Origin: Amycolatopsis sp. WQ 127309
Lineage (GTDB): Bacteria; Actinomycetota; Actinomycetes; Mycobacteriales; Pseudonocardiaceae
Assembly: GCF_023023025.1 (NCBI RefSeq)
Contig: NZ_CP095481.1
Location: forward strand, 8,941,001 to 9,005,000
Reading direction: 5' to 3'
DNA length: 64,000 nucleotides
In this document: positions 43,877 through 52,522 of the stretch, in pieces
Numbering within the stretch: position 1 is the stretch's first letter
Layout of the letters: every line of letters begins with the position of its first letter
Notes under the pieces: model-generated
What the model was told of the DNA's origin: nothing
The model's input: only the letters and a program-made list of their open reading frames with translations
The model's database searches: none
Made by a program: the position numbers and the translations under genes

Positions 43877-44365
43877 CTACTTCGCAGCCAGCCCGAGCCA
43901 GGCGTCGTCGACCGCACCGAGGATGGCTTGCAGCTGATGCAACGCGACCTCCAGATCCGCAGCCGGAACCACGGCGAGCACGCGCTGGAGCACCACGGTC
44001 GCCGCCGCGGTCGCGGCCCGCGCGGTGGTGACGCCGTCCGGTGTCAGCTGGACGTTGTGGCTTCGCCGGTCCGAGAGGTCGGGAACGCGGGACACGAGCC
44101 CGCGTGCGTCGAGACGGCGCAGGACGTTGCTCAGCCCACCCGTCGTCAGCAGCAAGTGCGCCGCCAGCTCCTTCGGCCGCCGCCGGTAGGGAGTGCCGGC
44201 CGACAGCAGTGTCGCGAGCACGTCGAGTTCCGAAGGTGTCAGACCCTGCGCCGTCAGAGCGGGGGCGATGGTCTGCTCGAGGACGGCCTGCAGACGCACG
44301 ACGTGCTGGGAGAACGTCAACGCCAGGCGCTCGTCTGCAGACACGTTCACGCGATCGTGGGTCAC
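43877..44365 (-). CDS. MarR-family regulator of the amidohydrolase locus
   Basis: The product has 162 residues with a MarR core: LTPSELDVLATLLSAGTPYRRRPKELAAHLLLTTGGLSNVLRRLDARGLVSRVPDLSDRRSHNVQLTPDG. The wing contains D-R-R. GTG 44365 is the chosen start; the region beyond it toward 44431 is the divergent promoter. It is divergent from the amidohydrolase-SnoaL pair and is probably their repressor. Confidence 0.9.
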   Translation of the reverse strand: MTHDRVNVSADERLALTFSQHVVRLQAVLEQTIAPALTAQGLTPSELDVLATLLSAGTPYRRRPKELAAHLLLTTGGLSNVLRRLDARGLVSRVPDLSDRRSHNVQLTPDGVTTARAATAAATVVLQRVLAVVPAADLEVALHQLQAILGAVDDAWLGLAAK

Positions 44366-44397
44366 GGTGTCAGTGTACCCGACAAAGCTTCTGTGAT

Positions 44398-44413
44398 AGC
44401 TTTCAAGAAAGCT
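44398..44413. promoter_or_regulatory. Candidate MarR operator upstream of amidohydrolase
   Basis: AGCTTTC-AA-GAAAGCT is a perfect 16-base palindrome. A further half-site AAAGCTT lies about 20 bases before it. It lies between the divergent marR and amidohydrolase starts and immediately before the ribosome site AAAGGAG. Confidence 0.7.
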
Positions 44414-44431
44414 TTTTTGAAAGGAGCTGTC

Positions 44432-45502
44432 ATGGGAACGGTAACCGCGATCGACGGGGTCCGCGTGTTCACGGGCGAAGGCCTCACGGAACCCCGGCGG
44501 GTGTACCTCAAAGGAACGGAGATCAGCGTCGAGGAAACCCCCGACGTGGTCGTCGACGGCGCGGGCCAGGTTCTGCTGCCCGGGCTGATCGACTCGCATG
44601 TGCACACCGTGCTCGGCCGGCCGGACTTGCAGAACCTGGCGACGTGGGGCGTCACGACCGGCATGGACATGGCGGCGTGGCCGGACTCTTTCGTCGCCGA
44701 GATGCGCCGGCAACCGGGGGTGGCGCAGATCTTCAGCGCGACCACCCCGGCCGTGGGCCCCGGCGGCAACCACGCCAAGATGCCCGGCTTCCCGGCCGAG
44801 GGCATCGTCACGACTCCGCGGGAAGCGCACGCGTTCGTGGAGCGCCGTGTAGCCGACGGCGCCGACTACATCAAGATCGTCACCGAGGCCGCCCCGCCGG
44901 AGGGCATGGACCAGGCGACCGTGAACGCCATCGTCGCCGCGGCACACGAGCACGACCTCTTGGTCGTGGCGCACTCGATCACCACCGGCGCCTTCCACGT
45001 CGCGGTCGAGGCCGGCGTGGACATCAGCACGCACGCACCTCTGGACGCGGTCCTGGACGACGAGACCGTGCGGCGCATGCGGGACTTCGGCATGGTGTGT
45101 TCGCCGACGCTGACGATGATGCGGGGCGTCGCCGACCTGCGAGGCGCGGCGGGGCTCAAGTACGAGTACGCCCGCGACACCGTCACGAAGTTCCACGAGG
45201 CCGGCATCCGGCTCCTGGTCGGCACCGACGCCAACTCCGCGCCCGGTGCTCCTTTCGGGCCCGAGCACGGCGAATCGATGCACGACGAGCTCGGCCTCAT
45301 GGTCGAGGCCGGGCTGACCCCCGTCGAAGTGCTCCGCGGCGCCACCACCCTCACCGCGCGGACGTTCGGCCTCGACGACCGGGGCGTGATCGAACCGGGC
45401 AAACGCGCCGATCTGCTCCTGATCGACGGTGACCCGACCCAGGACATCTCCGCGACCCGCGCCATCACCGGCGTCTGGATCGCCGGAGAGCGGATCCGAT
45501 GA
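44432..45502 (+). CDS. Metal-dependent amidohydrolase
   Basis: The product has 356 residues of the amidohydrolase superfamily. Metal-ligand candidates are His56 and His58 (LIDSHVH), Lys148 (DYIKIVTE, probable carboxylated lysine), His181 (VVAHS), His201 (STHAP) and Asp267 (GTDAN). The C-terminal GVIEPGKRADLLLIDGDP is typical of imidazolonepropionase/prolidase-like members. The substrate is unknown. ATG 44432 has AAAGGAG upstream. The next gene overlaps its stop (ATGA), so both are made together. Confidence 0.9.
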   Translation: MGTVTAIDGVRVFTGEGLTEPRRVYLKGTEISVEETPDVVVDGAGQVLLPGLIDSHVHTVLGRPDLQNLATWGVTTGMDMAAWPDSFVAEMRRQPGVAQIFSATTPAVGPGGNHAKMPGFPAEGIVTTPREAHAFVERRVADGADYIKIVTEAAPPEGMDQATVNAIVAAAHEHDLLVVAHSITTGAFHVAVEAGVDISTHAPLDAVLDDETVRRMRDFGMVCSPTLTMMRGVADLRGAAGLKYEYARDTVTKFHEAGIRLLVGTDANSAPGAPFGPEHGESMHDELGLMVEAGLTPVEVLRGATTLTARTFGLDDRGVIEPGKRADLLLIDGDPTQDISATRAITGVWIAGERIR

Positions 45503-46113
45503 GCACGAGCGAAGACGTCACCCGGATCGAACAGGTCATCCTCCACGAACGGCAGGGCCGGGATCGCGGCCGGTGGGCCCAGATGCGCGCGGCTTTCGCC
45601 CCCGATTCGCGGGTGAACCTGTCCTGGTACACCGGGGACGGCCCCGGCTTCGTCACGGGCTCGGAACGCATGAGCGCGCAGGGCGACTATGCCGTGCACC
45701 GGCTTTCCCCGCCCGTCGTCCACACCCGGGGAGACCGTGCCATCGCCGAAGTGTCCTGCGGGGTGGAGTTCCAGATCCGGATCGGCGACGTGCCCGCTCA
45801 CCTGGTCTCCTACACCCGGCTGAACTACCGGCTCACCAAAAGTGACGGTCGCTGGCAAGTCCGGGAAATGGACGCGATCTACGAACGTGACACCCTGACC
45901 CCCGCCTTCCCCGGCGACACCGTGAACGTCACAAGCTCCGACACCGCCGGGTTCCGCACCAGCTACGCACTCTTGACGTACTACCTGCGCAGCAAGGGAT
46001 ACAGCATCGGAGACGATCTGCTCGGCGACGATCGTCCCGAGCGCGTACAAGCGTTCTACGACGAGACACTCGAATGGCTCGACGCCGCTCAGGACACTTC
46101 CCAGCCCGGGTAG
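45499..46113 (+). CDS. SnoaL/NTF2-like protein
   Basis: The product has 204 residues. Its first 135 residues show the SnoaL-like cone fold pattern: EDVTRIEQVILHERQGRDRGRWAQMRAAFAPDSRVNLSWYTGDGPGFVTGSERM, then RAIAEVSCGVEFQIRIG and LNYRLTKSDGRWQVREMDAIYERDTLTP. The C-terminal 60 residues (FRTSYALLTYYLRSKGYSIGDDLLGDD) occur in a subgroup of such proteins. It may be an isomerase, hydrolase or binding partner in the pathway of the amidohydrolase, to which it is translationally coupled. Confidence 0.82.
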   Translation: MSTSEDVTRIEQVILHERQGRDRGRWAQMRAAFAPDSRVNLSWYTGDGPGFVTGSERMSAQGDYAVHRLSPPVVHTRGDRAIAEVSCGVEFQIRIGDVPAHLVSYTRLNYRLTKSDGRWQVREMDAIYERDTLTPAFPGDTVNVTSSDTAGFRTSYALLTYYLRSKGYSIGDDLLGDDRPERVQAFYDETLEWLDAAQDTSQPG

Positions 46114-46545
46114 CCGCCCCTTCCGCCGGACATGCCCGGAGCCGGCGGAGGATCTCAGTGCCGGCAATCACATCTCCCACGAAGAACAGAGGCCCGTCCG
46201 GCGGACAGCGACACCAACCGCTCGCGCCTTCCGCGCGATTTCCTGCGTGACGAGCTTTGCCGCGAGCCGCGACAGGGGGCGGGCATTCGGGATCATGCGC
46301 ATCGATCACGAGGCGCACAACCCGAGTGAGGTCTCGCGGCACGCCGCCGAAGAGTGCGAAGCACATCGGACCGCGGCTCCATTTCGCGGTCGAGCCGGGC
46401 GGACGTTGCTGCTGGGCAGGCGGAGACACCGAGAACGGTGTGTCACGGCCGCGGAACTCGACCAAGCAACGTCGCAGTGGACGCACCCCGCGCTGGTCAG
46501 CACAGTCATGCCGGACACTGGAAGCCGGACGGAGGTGATCGCAAG
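46114..46545. other. Intergenic region without recognised gene
   Basis: About 430 bases. A minus-strand frame here (containing MCFALFGGVPRDLTRVVRLVIDAHDPE) looks more protein-like than average. It lacks a start signal and has no family I recognise. I do not call it. Confidence 0.5.
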
Positions 46546-46830
46546 GTGCGTCAATGGAGTCAACTGCTGCTCGGAGTGCTTGGCGTCGTCCTGCTCGTCT
46601 GCGCGGGTCTGACCTGGTGGTCGGCTGAGCAGGCCCTGGGGACCGCTCCGGCGACACAGTCCTCCACCAAGGGCGCGCTCTCCAGCTGCGGGTATCGCCC
46701 GGGCCTGACCAGCTGCGATCCACCAGAGCTCTCGACCGCGACGATCGTGGTGATCATCGCGTTGGCCGTCATAGGCGCCGCGCTCGCGACGGTGGCGCTC
46801 GTCGACCTGCTGCTGCGGCGGCGAGCGTGA
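46546..46830 (+). CDS. Small two-span membrane protein
   Basis: The product is a 94-residue protein with spans at about residues 7-26 (LLLGVLGVVLLVCAGLTWW) and 65-88 (ATIVVIIALAVIGAALATVALVDLL). They are separated by a 35-residue loop with two cysteines (SSCGYRPGLTSCD) that could form a disulfide outside. It ends in RRRA. The GTG at 46546 has GGAGGTGATC upstream, a very good ribosome site. Family unknown. It converges with the next gene. Confidence 0.75.
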   Translation: MRQWSQLLLGVLGVVLLVCAGLTWWSAEQALGTAPATQSSTKGALSSCGYRPGLTSCDPPELSTATIVVIIALAVIGAALATVALVDLLLRRRA

Positions 46831-46834
46831 CGGA

Positions 46835-47206
46835 TCAGCCAGGCCAGAGCTGAACGAGCCAGCCCTCGACGCCTTCAGCGAAGGACCCCTCTTCCAGCTC
46901 CGCGGTCTCGGCGCGATGGCCGGAGTGGACCCGAGCACGGTGCGGGCCAGGGCGGGTAATGGTCAAGACGTGCGGTGACTGGGTAGCGGTAACCGATTGC
47001 AGCCGCACCAGGTCGCTAAGGTCGCACGCGACCTCGATGAACTGATCCCGGTCACCGAGTCCCGGAAGGGGTTCGGAATCCCAAAGCTCGAGTCGCACGG
47101 CTGGGTAGTGGTCGGTACCGGCGCTGTGCAGCAGCAGTCCGCCAGGACCGCCGACGGCCAGCCAGTCACCGTCCGGGACGGCGAAGTCCAGCGCGTTGCG
47201 GATCAT
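46835..47206 (-). CDS. Hypothetical protein
   Basis: The product has 123 residues: IRNALDFAVPDGDWLAVGGPGGLLLHSAGTDHYPAVRLELWDSEPLPG, then DLSDLVRLQSVTATQSPHVLTITRPGPHRARVHSGHR. A beta-rich small domain is likely. It has no signal peptide and no known motif. The ATG at 47206 has GGAG seven bases before it, which decides against the ATG-less upstream extension. Convergent with the small membrane protein gene. Confidence 0.65.
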   Translation of the reverse strand: MIRNALDFAVPDGDWLAVGGPGGLLLHSAGTDHYPAVRLELWDSEPLPGLGDRDQFIEVACDLSDLVRLQSVTATQSPHVLTITRPGPHRARVHSGHRAETAELEEGSFAEGVEGWLVQLWPG

Positions 47207-47743
47207 CGGGATCTCCTGCACGACGAACTGGCCGTACTATCCGATCATGGGCCCGCGATCACGGACACGACGTGCAATCGAGGACAGGCCCAAAAAGCCC
47301 TCCGAGTTCGGCTCGGAGGGCTTCACCCATACCACTCAACTGGACTGTCGGGCAGGGTCTCGCCTACGGCTGGCCGACATCGCAGTCGGCCGGCACACGA
47401 TCGCCCGGTCCCAGGAACGGGACTGCCGAACCGGCAAGCCGGTCGCCGAGTGCACCCGCTCGACGTCGAAGACACCCCTTGCCGCGGCCGCATCGTTCAT
47501 GCAACGATATGGTCATCTTGAGGTGCGGACATCGTTCAGTCCGCACCACCGCCCCAGTCCTTGGCGGCACTCGCACAGATACCGCAGTGCACCAGAGACG
47601 TGGGTGATCACCATTTCTTGCGTACGACAAGCGGCCGTTCGGAAGGCGCCTGACTCGGCGCGACCCGACCGCCGGCCACCTCGAAACCATGCCGTCCCCG
47701 TCCCGGTTCACGTTGCCGGGTCTGAAGCGGACGGTGGTCTGCC
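47207..47743. other. Intergenic region upstream of whiB-like gene
   Basis: About 540 bases with no supported gene. It contains a terminator-like hairpin at 47295-47323. The part nearest 47744 should carry the promoter of the WhiB gene, but no consensus -35/-10 pair is evident. Confidence 0.5.
47295..47323 (-). terminator. Hairpin with T-tract on the minus strand
   Basis: A perfect 12-base stem (47295-47306 / 47312-47323) with loop TTCGG. Read on the minus strand it is followed by CTTTTTGG, so it would terminate leftward transcription. No leftward gene is recognised to its right. Confidence 0.75.
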
Positions 47744-48217
47744 ATGGTCGACGTGAGCCGGCTGCCGGCCCCGCTGACTGCCAACTGGGACTGGCAAAGG
47801 GATGCCGCGTGTCGCGACATCGACAGCACGACGTTCTTCCACCCTGACCACGAACGCGGCCTGGCCAAAGACGATCGCGACCAGCTCGCCAAAGCGATCT
47901 GCTCCGGCTGCCCGGTCATCGAGGCATGCCGTCGTCACGCGCTGATCGTGCGGGAACCCTACGGCGTGTGGGGTGGTCTGACGGCTGCCGAGCGCGCGGC
48001 GTTCCTGGAGCGATCAGGCCGCTCGGCCCTGCCCGGCCTCCGTTCGCGCCAGGTCTTTCCGGGCGATCCGGGTGACCGGCGCGAGCAGGCATCCACCAGG
48101 CCGGACGGCGAAGCCGCCGAGGTCCGTGCAGCGACGGAGCCGCAGACCGGAGAGCAGGTCGTCGGCGACGCCTGGTTCCAGGCCGGCCCCGCAACGCACC
48201 AGTCGGCCGATTCGTGA
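47744..48217 (+). CDS. WhiB-family iron-sulfur transcriptional regulator
   Basis: The product has 157 residues. The four cluster cysteines are Cys23, Cys53, Cys56 and Cys62 (DAACRD ... AICSGCPVIEAC), followed by the conserved turn GVWGG at about residues 74-78. A 70-residue C-terminal tail without similarity extends beyond the usual end. WhiB-like proteins bind a [4Fe-4S] cluster and act with sigma factors in development, redox or drug responses. The ATG at 47744 is used; no strong ribosome site is seen, so a GTG three codons later is possible. Confidence 0.9.
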   Translation: MVDVSRLPAPLTANWDWQRDAACRDIDSTTFFHPDHERGLAKDDRDQLAKAICSGCPVIEACRRHALIVREPYGVWGGLTAAERAAFLERSGRSALPGLRSRQVFPGDPGDRREQASTRPDGEAAEVRAATEPQTGEQVVGDAWFQAGPATHQSADS

Positions 48218-48269
48218 ATTCGGGATGCGTCGAGCGCACTGACGAGAACGCAGCTGACAACGAACAGCC

Positions 48270-48632
48270 ATGTACGAGGAGAGCGCACCCCGGGGCAAGG
48301 CCGCGATCGCGAACGCCCGGCTGGCTTACCAGATCCACGAACAGACCCTCGACAGCGAGCGCCGGCACCGGTTGGCCGCCGCCGGCGCACGTCCGCAACG
48401 ACCGCTGTGGGCGTCCACCGGCGTCAAGGATCCCGCGTACCCCGACACGATGTACGTGTCCGAGCTCGTCGTGGCGGGAACGGTGAACACCATGCCCGGC
48501 ACCACGCTGGCCGCGTTCGCCGACCACGGGACCCTCGAACGGGACGGGCTGCGCAAGTTCGCCCGCAGCTGGGACGAACTCGGCCGCACCGTCTCCGGCG
48601 AACTCCCCACCGGAACCGCACCGGCCTCCTGA
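48270..48632 (+). pseudogene. C-terminal fragment of transaldolase
   Basis: A 120-codon frame reads [80 protein letters not shown], the last third of an actinobacterial transaldolase (tal). The barrel half that holds the Schiff-base lysine is missing, so it cannot be an active transaldolase. It lies convergent to transketolase with a terminator between; normally tkt and tal are co-directional neighbours. Confidence 0.75.
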
Positions 48633-48670
48633 GGTCCGCACCCGGGCACTTTGACGTCATGGACGCCAGG

Positions 48671-48705
48671 ACGCAGGTTCTCCTCCAGCGAAGGAGAACC
48701 TGCGT
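48671..48705. terminator. Bidirectional terminator between tal fragment and tkt
   Basis: A perfect 14-base stem (48671-48684 / 48692-48705), ACGCAGGTTCTCCT, with a seven-base loop. It lies 13 bases beyond the tkt stop and about 40 bases beyond the tal fragment. Confidence 0.8.
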
Positions 48706-48717
48706 CGGTGAGATCGC

Positions 48718-50925
48718 TCAAGCGGGCCGGTCGCCGGTTCCGCCGGTGGTGGGCGCGGCCGCCTGCTGCGCTCCGCCGAGGCGCGGGGTACCGGCTGCGT
48801 CACGCAGGCTGTCGTGCGCCGCGGCGGCGACAGCGGCGGCGGTGATGCCGAATTCGTCGTAGAGCCGCCGGTAGTCGGCGGATGCGCCGAAGTGCTCCAG
48901 CGACACGATCCGGCCGGCGTCGCCGACCACATCACGCCAGCCCTGCGCGACCGCGGCTTCGACGCTCACCCGGGCTCGCACCGCAGGCGGCAGCACGTCG
49001 TCCTGATAGGACAGGTCCTGCTCCGCGAACCACTCCCGGCACGGCATCGACACCACGCGGGCGGTGACGCCGTCTTCGGCCAGCAGTGCACGGGCGTCGA
49101 GAGCGATCTGAACTTCCGAGCCGGTCGCGACCAGGATGACCTCGGGGGTGTCGGAGCCGACGAGGACGTAACCTCCGCGGGCAGCACCATCTGCGGATGC
49201 GACACCCCCGAGACCGCGATCCAGCACCGGGACGTCCTGGCGTGTCAAGGCCAGACCGGCGGGACGGTCCCGGTTTTCCAGGATGCGGCGCCAGCAGGCG
49301 GCGGTCTCGTTCGCGTCACCCGGGCGCACGACGTCCAGGCCCGGGATCGCGCGCAGCGCGGCGAGGTGCTCGACGGGCTGGTGGGTCGGCCCGTCTTCGC
49401 CGAGACCGATCGAGTCGTGCGTCCAGACGAAGGTGGCGGGCAGCTGCATCAGCGCGGCCAGCCGGATCGCGGGCCGCTGGTAGTCGCTGAAGACCAGGAA
49501 GGTGCCGCCGTAGGGACGGGTCAGGCTCTGCAACGCGATGCCGTTGAGGATGGCGGCCATGGCGTGTTCGCGGATCCCGAAGTGCAGTGTGCGGCCGTAA
49601 GGACCGCCGCGCCACTGCGCGGTCTGCTTGCCCGCCGGGGTGAACGACGGTTCGCCTTCCATCGTGGTGTTGTTGCTGACGGCCAGGTCCGCCGAGCCGC
49701 CCCACAGCTCCGGCAGGACCGGCGCCAACGCGGTGAGGATCTGACCGGAAGCCTTGCGGGTGGCCATTCCCTTGGTGCCGGCGGGGAACACCGGAAGCGC
49801 GTCGGTCCACCCTTCCGGGAACCGCTGGGCCTGCAACCGGTCGAGCAGCGCGGCCCGATCGGGATTGCTCTCGCGCCAGCGCGCGTAGCCGCGATCCCAG
49901 CGCTCGTGGGCAGCCCGACCGCGGTCCGCGGCCTTCCGGGCGTGCGCGAGCACCTCGTCCTCCACCACGAAGCTCTGGCCCGGGTCGAAGCCGAGCAGCG
50001 TCTTGACGGCGGCGACTTCGTCGTCGCCGAGCGCGGAGCCGTGGGCCGCGCCGGTGTTCTGCTTCGTGGGTGCGGGCCAGCCGATGATGGTGCGCAGCAC
50101 GATGAGTGACGGTCGGCCGGTTTCGGCCTTGGCCGCTTCGGTGGCCGCGAGGACGGCTTCCACGTCTTCGACGTAGCGGCCCGTGCTGGTCCAGTCGACG
50201 GTTTGGACATGCCAGCCGTAGGCCGCGTAACGGGCAGCGACGTCTTCGCTGAAGGAGATGTCGGTGTCGTCTTCGATGGAGATGTGGTTCGCGTCGTAGA
50301 AGGCGACGAGGTTGCCGAGCTCTTGGTGGCCGGCCAGGGACGCCGCCTCGGCGGTGATGCCTTCCATCATGTCGCCGTCGGAGGCGAGGACGTACACGTG
50401 GTGGTCGAACGGGCTCCGGCCGGCCTCGGCGTCCGGGTCGAGGAGGCCGCGTTCCCGTCGCGCGGCGATGGCCATGCCCACCGCACTGGCGAAACCCTGC
50501 CCGAGCGGGCCGGTGGTGATCTCCACGCCGCGGGTGTGCCGGTGCTCCGGGTGCCCGGGCGTGGCGGAGTTCCAGGTGCGCAGCTGCTGCAGGTCGGCCA
50601 GCTCCAGTCCGTAGCCACTCAGGTAGAGCTGCAGGTAGAGCGTCAGGCTGGTGTGACCGCAGGACAGGACGAACCGGTCGCGGCCGAGCCACTGGTCGTC
50701 GGCGGGATCGTGGCGCATCACCTGCTGGAACAGCAGGTAGGCCAGCGGTGCCAGGCTCATCGCGGTCCCCGGGTGTCCGCTGCCGGCCTGCTGGACGGCG
50801 TCCGCGGCGAGCACCCGGACGGTGTCCACGGCGCGGACGTCGACCTCGGTCCAGCCGGCGGCGTCCGCCACGGGCGGGAGCAGCGACGGGTCGCGCCGCG
50901 GAACGGTCGTAGCCGAACGTGTCAT
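48718..50925 (-). CDS. tkt: Transketolase
   Basis: This thiamine-diphosphate enzyme of the pentose-phosphate pathway transfers two-carbon units between sugar phosphates. The 735-residue product has normal family length: AADAVQQAGSGHPGTAMSLAPLAY, the TPP/metal motif (SDGDMMEGITAEAASLAGHQELGNLVAFYDANHIS), HFGIREHAMAAILNG, and the catalytic-His region THDSIGLGEDGPTHQPVEHLAALRAIPG. The start is ATG 50925. It stands alone next to a transaldolase remnant and away from core carbon-metabolism genes, so it is probably a second copy in this genome. Confidence 0.95.
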   Translation of the reverse strand: MTRSATTVPRRDPSLLPPVADAAGWTEVDVRAVDTVRVLAADAVQQAGSGHPGTAMSLAPLAYLLFQQVMRHDPADDQWLGRDRFVLSCGHTSLTLYLQLYLSGYGLELADLQQLRTWNSATPGHPEHRHTRGVEITTGPLGQGFASAVGMAIAARRERGLLDPDAEAGRSPFDHHVYVLASDGDMMEGITAEAASLAGHQELGNLVAFYDANHISIEDDTDISFSEDVAARYAAYGWHVQTVDWTSTGRYVEDVEAVLAATEAAKAETGRPSLIVLRTIIGWPAPTKQNTGAAHGSALGDDEVAAVKTLLGFDPGQSFVVEDEVLAHARKAADRGRAAHERWDRGYARWRESNPDRAALLDRLQAQRFPEGWTDALPVFPAGTKGMATRKASGQILTALAPVLPELWGGSADLAVSNNTTMEGEPSFTPAGKQTAQWRGGPYGRTLHFGIREHAMAAILNGIALQSLTRPYGGTFLVFSDYQRPAIRLAALMQLPATFVWTHDSIGLGEDGPTHQPVEHLAALRAIPGLDVVRPGDANETAACWRRILENRDRPAGLALTRQDVPVLDRGLGGVASADGAARGGYVLVGSDTPEVILVATGSEVQIALDARALLAEDGVTARVVSMPCREWFAEQDLSYQDDVLPPAVRARVSVEAAVAQGWRDVVGDAGRIVSLEHFGASADYRRLYDEFGITAAAVAAAAHDSLRDAAGTPRLGGAQQAAAPTTGGTGDRPA

Positions 50926-51008
50926 GAGGTGAGGCCTCCGGATCGACGGGGTCGCGAAGTCCGGGCGGCCACGGTTGCTTCTGGCGGGGATAGCCCGAAG
51001 TCGCGGCG

Positions 51009-51300
51009 CTAAACGCTCCCGGGCCGGCAGCGATCCGCGAAGTCCGTGATGAGCGACGCCGTCCGGTCGCCGCGCCGGGCTGGGAAGGTGTGGGCGCCGG
51101 CCACCGTGACGACCTCGCCGAGGGCTGCCGCTTCGGCCAGTTCGGCCGCCACCAGGGCGGGTACAGTGTGTCGCGCTCGCGCGGTGCGACCGCCGCGGGT
51201 GACCGGCGATCGCGTCGGCGACCTCCGCCGGCGCGGTGCCGAGTTCGGTGCCCTTGTCGTCGTCCCGGGCGCGACGAGCCACTGCTCGCCAGGTGACCAC
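51009..51300 (-). pseudogene. Decayed alpha/beta hydrolase (C-terminal part)
   Basis: On the minus strand the end reads VPALVAAELAEAAALGEVVTVAGAHTFPARRG...LITDFADRCRPGSV and stops at 51009; the catalytic-His region is recognisable (GAHTF). The preceding parts ERDTL and GTELGTAPAEVADAIA lie in two other frames, so at least two frameshifts are present. It occupies most of the gap upstream of tkt. Confidence 0.55.
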
Positions 51301-51463
51301 GAGCGCCGGCTGATTCGAATGTTTGTGGCGGTACCACAGGGGCATCCGCCTCACGAAGAGCCACGATCGGCTCGGATCGCGCCCGGGACCCAGGTGCCCC
51401 ATCGAGTGTCACGTCACCCTGAGATCCGGTGACCTCCTCACGAACGCGCCCCAGGAGAACTCT

Positions 51464-51649
51464 GTGCAGATCCCGAAGGACAAGGTCCTCGAAATGATCA
51501 GGGGTCGCGGTGACGGCGATCAGACCGCGAAAGCCGAGACCGAACTGCCCGGCCAGGTCGACACCGATGCGCACCAGAGCCTGCCGGCCCAGTTCGGTAT
51601 CAACCAGGGCGACCTCATCGGCGGCCTGGGCAACAAGCTCGGCCGCTGA
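51464..51649 (+). CDS. Small conserved acidic protein
   Basis: The product has 61 residues: KDKVLEMIRGRGDGDQTAKAETELPGQVDTDAHQSLPAQFGINQGDLIGGLGNKLG. The pattern E-L-P-x-x-V-D-T-D-x-H-x-x-L is typical of a small actinobacterial family with no known function to me. GTG 51464 has CCAGGAG upstream. It is the first gene before the Asp23 operon and may belong to its stress regulon. Confidence 0.72.
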   Translation: MQIPKDKVLEMIRGRGDGDQTAKAETELPGQVDTDAHQSLPAQFGINQGDLIGGLGNKLGR

Positions 51650-51750
51650 CCGCGGCCTGCTCGACGCTGCTGCTGAGCAGCCCGAACGGTGCCGATTCCT
51701 TGTCCTCCTGCGTGCGCACCGTCGCGCGCGAACCTGAACCGAAGGAAACC

Positions 51751-52320
51751 ATGTCCCAGCGCAACACTCTCGTCCGAGCTATGCACGACATCGGTCTCGC
51801 GGCCTGGTTCGGCGGCTCCCTCGCCGGCGCGGTCGCCGTCAACGGCGCCGCCGCGGACCTGCCCGACGCCAAGATGCGCCTGAAGGTCGCCAACGCCGGC
51901 TGGGCGCGCTGGACACCGGTGAACGCCGCCGCCATCGGCGCCCACCTCGTCGGAGGCGCCGCGCTGCTGCGGGCGAACCGCGGCCGGGTCGCCGGGCAGA
52001 GCGGCGTAGCGGCCCAGACCGTCGCCAAGCTCACCCTGACCGGCGCCGCGCTGGTCGTCACCGCCTACAGCAGGGCGCTCGGCAAGAAGCTCGAGGGCGC
52101 CGAGGGTACCACGGTCGAAGGCGGCACTACACCGGCCGAGTCCACACCGCCGGAAATCGCGCACGCCCAGCGCCGGCTGGACACGTGCCAGTGGCTGATC
52201 CCGGCTTTGACCGGCGGCGTCTCGGTGCTCACGGCGCTGGCCGGTGAGCAGCAGCGCCCCGGCCGGCAGCTGGCCGGGGCGATCACCAAGCCGGCGCGAT
52301 GGCTCCGCGCCGCGGCCTGA
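51751..52320 (+). CDS. Conserved membrane protein
   Basis: The product has 189 residues. Hydrophobic segments lie at about residues 16-35 (GLAAWFGGSLAGAVAVNGAA), 53-70, 92-110 (TLTGAALVVTAYSRALG) and 150-165 (ALTGGVSVLTALAG). The N-terminus MSQRNTLVRAMHDIGLAAWFGG is characteristic of a family found in actinobacteria, often near stress genes. ATG 51751 has GAAGGAAACC upstream. A gap of about 200 bases separates it from the Asp23 genes. Confidence 0.75.
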   Translation: MSQRNTLVRAMHDIGLAAWFGGSLAGAVAVNGAAADLPDAKMRLKVANAGWARWTPVNAAAIGAHLVGGAALLRANRGRVAGQSGVAAQTVAKLTLTGAALVVTAYSRALGKKLEGAEGTTVEGGTTPAESTPPEIAHAQRRLDTCQWLIPALTGGVSVLTALAGEQQRPGRQLAGAITKPARWLRAAA

Positions 52321-52522
52321 ACCGGCCCCGGCAAGCCTCACCCGGCTGCTGTCGGAAGTCCTGCGCCCCGGGGCGGGGTGCCCGCCCACACTCTTTCCGC
52401 CGCGGGAGACCGGCGACACAGCGTCCCGGCGTGACGAAATCCCGGCAGGCGGGTCCTGACACCACAACGACACGACGCGCTACCCCGAAGTTCCACTCCG
52501 ACATCACTTCGAAGGACAAATC

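Noticed and set aside
44366..45283. Long minus-strand extension of the marR frame across the amidohydrolase
   Set aside because: MarR homology starts at the GTG at 44365 and the divergent promoter with a palindrome lies beyond it.
46131..46535. Minus-strand frame containing MCFALFGGVPRDL
   Set aside because: It looks somewhat protein-like, but there is no start signal, no recognised family and the frame runs into neighbouring genes.
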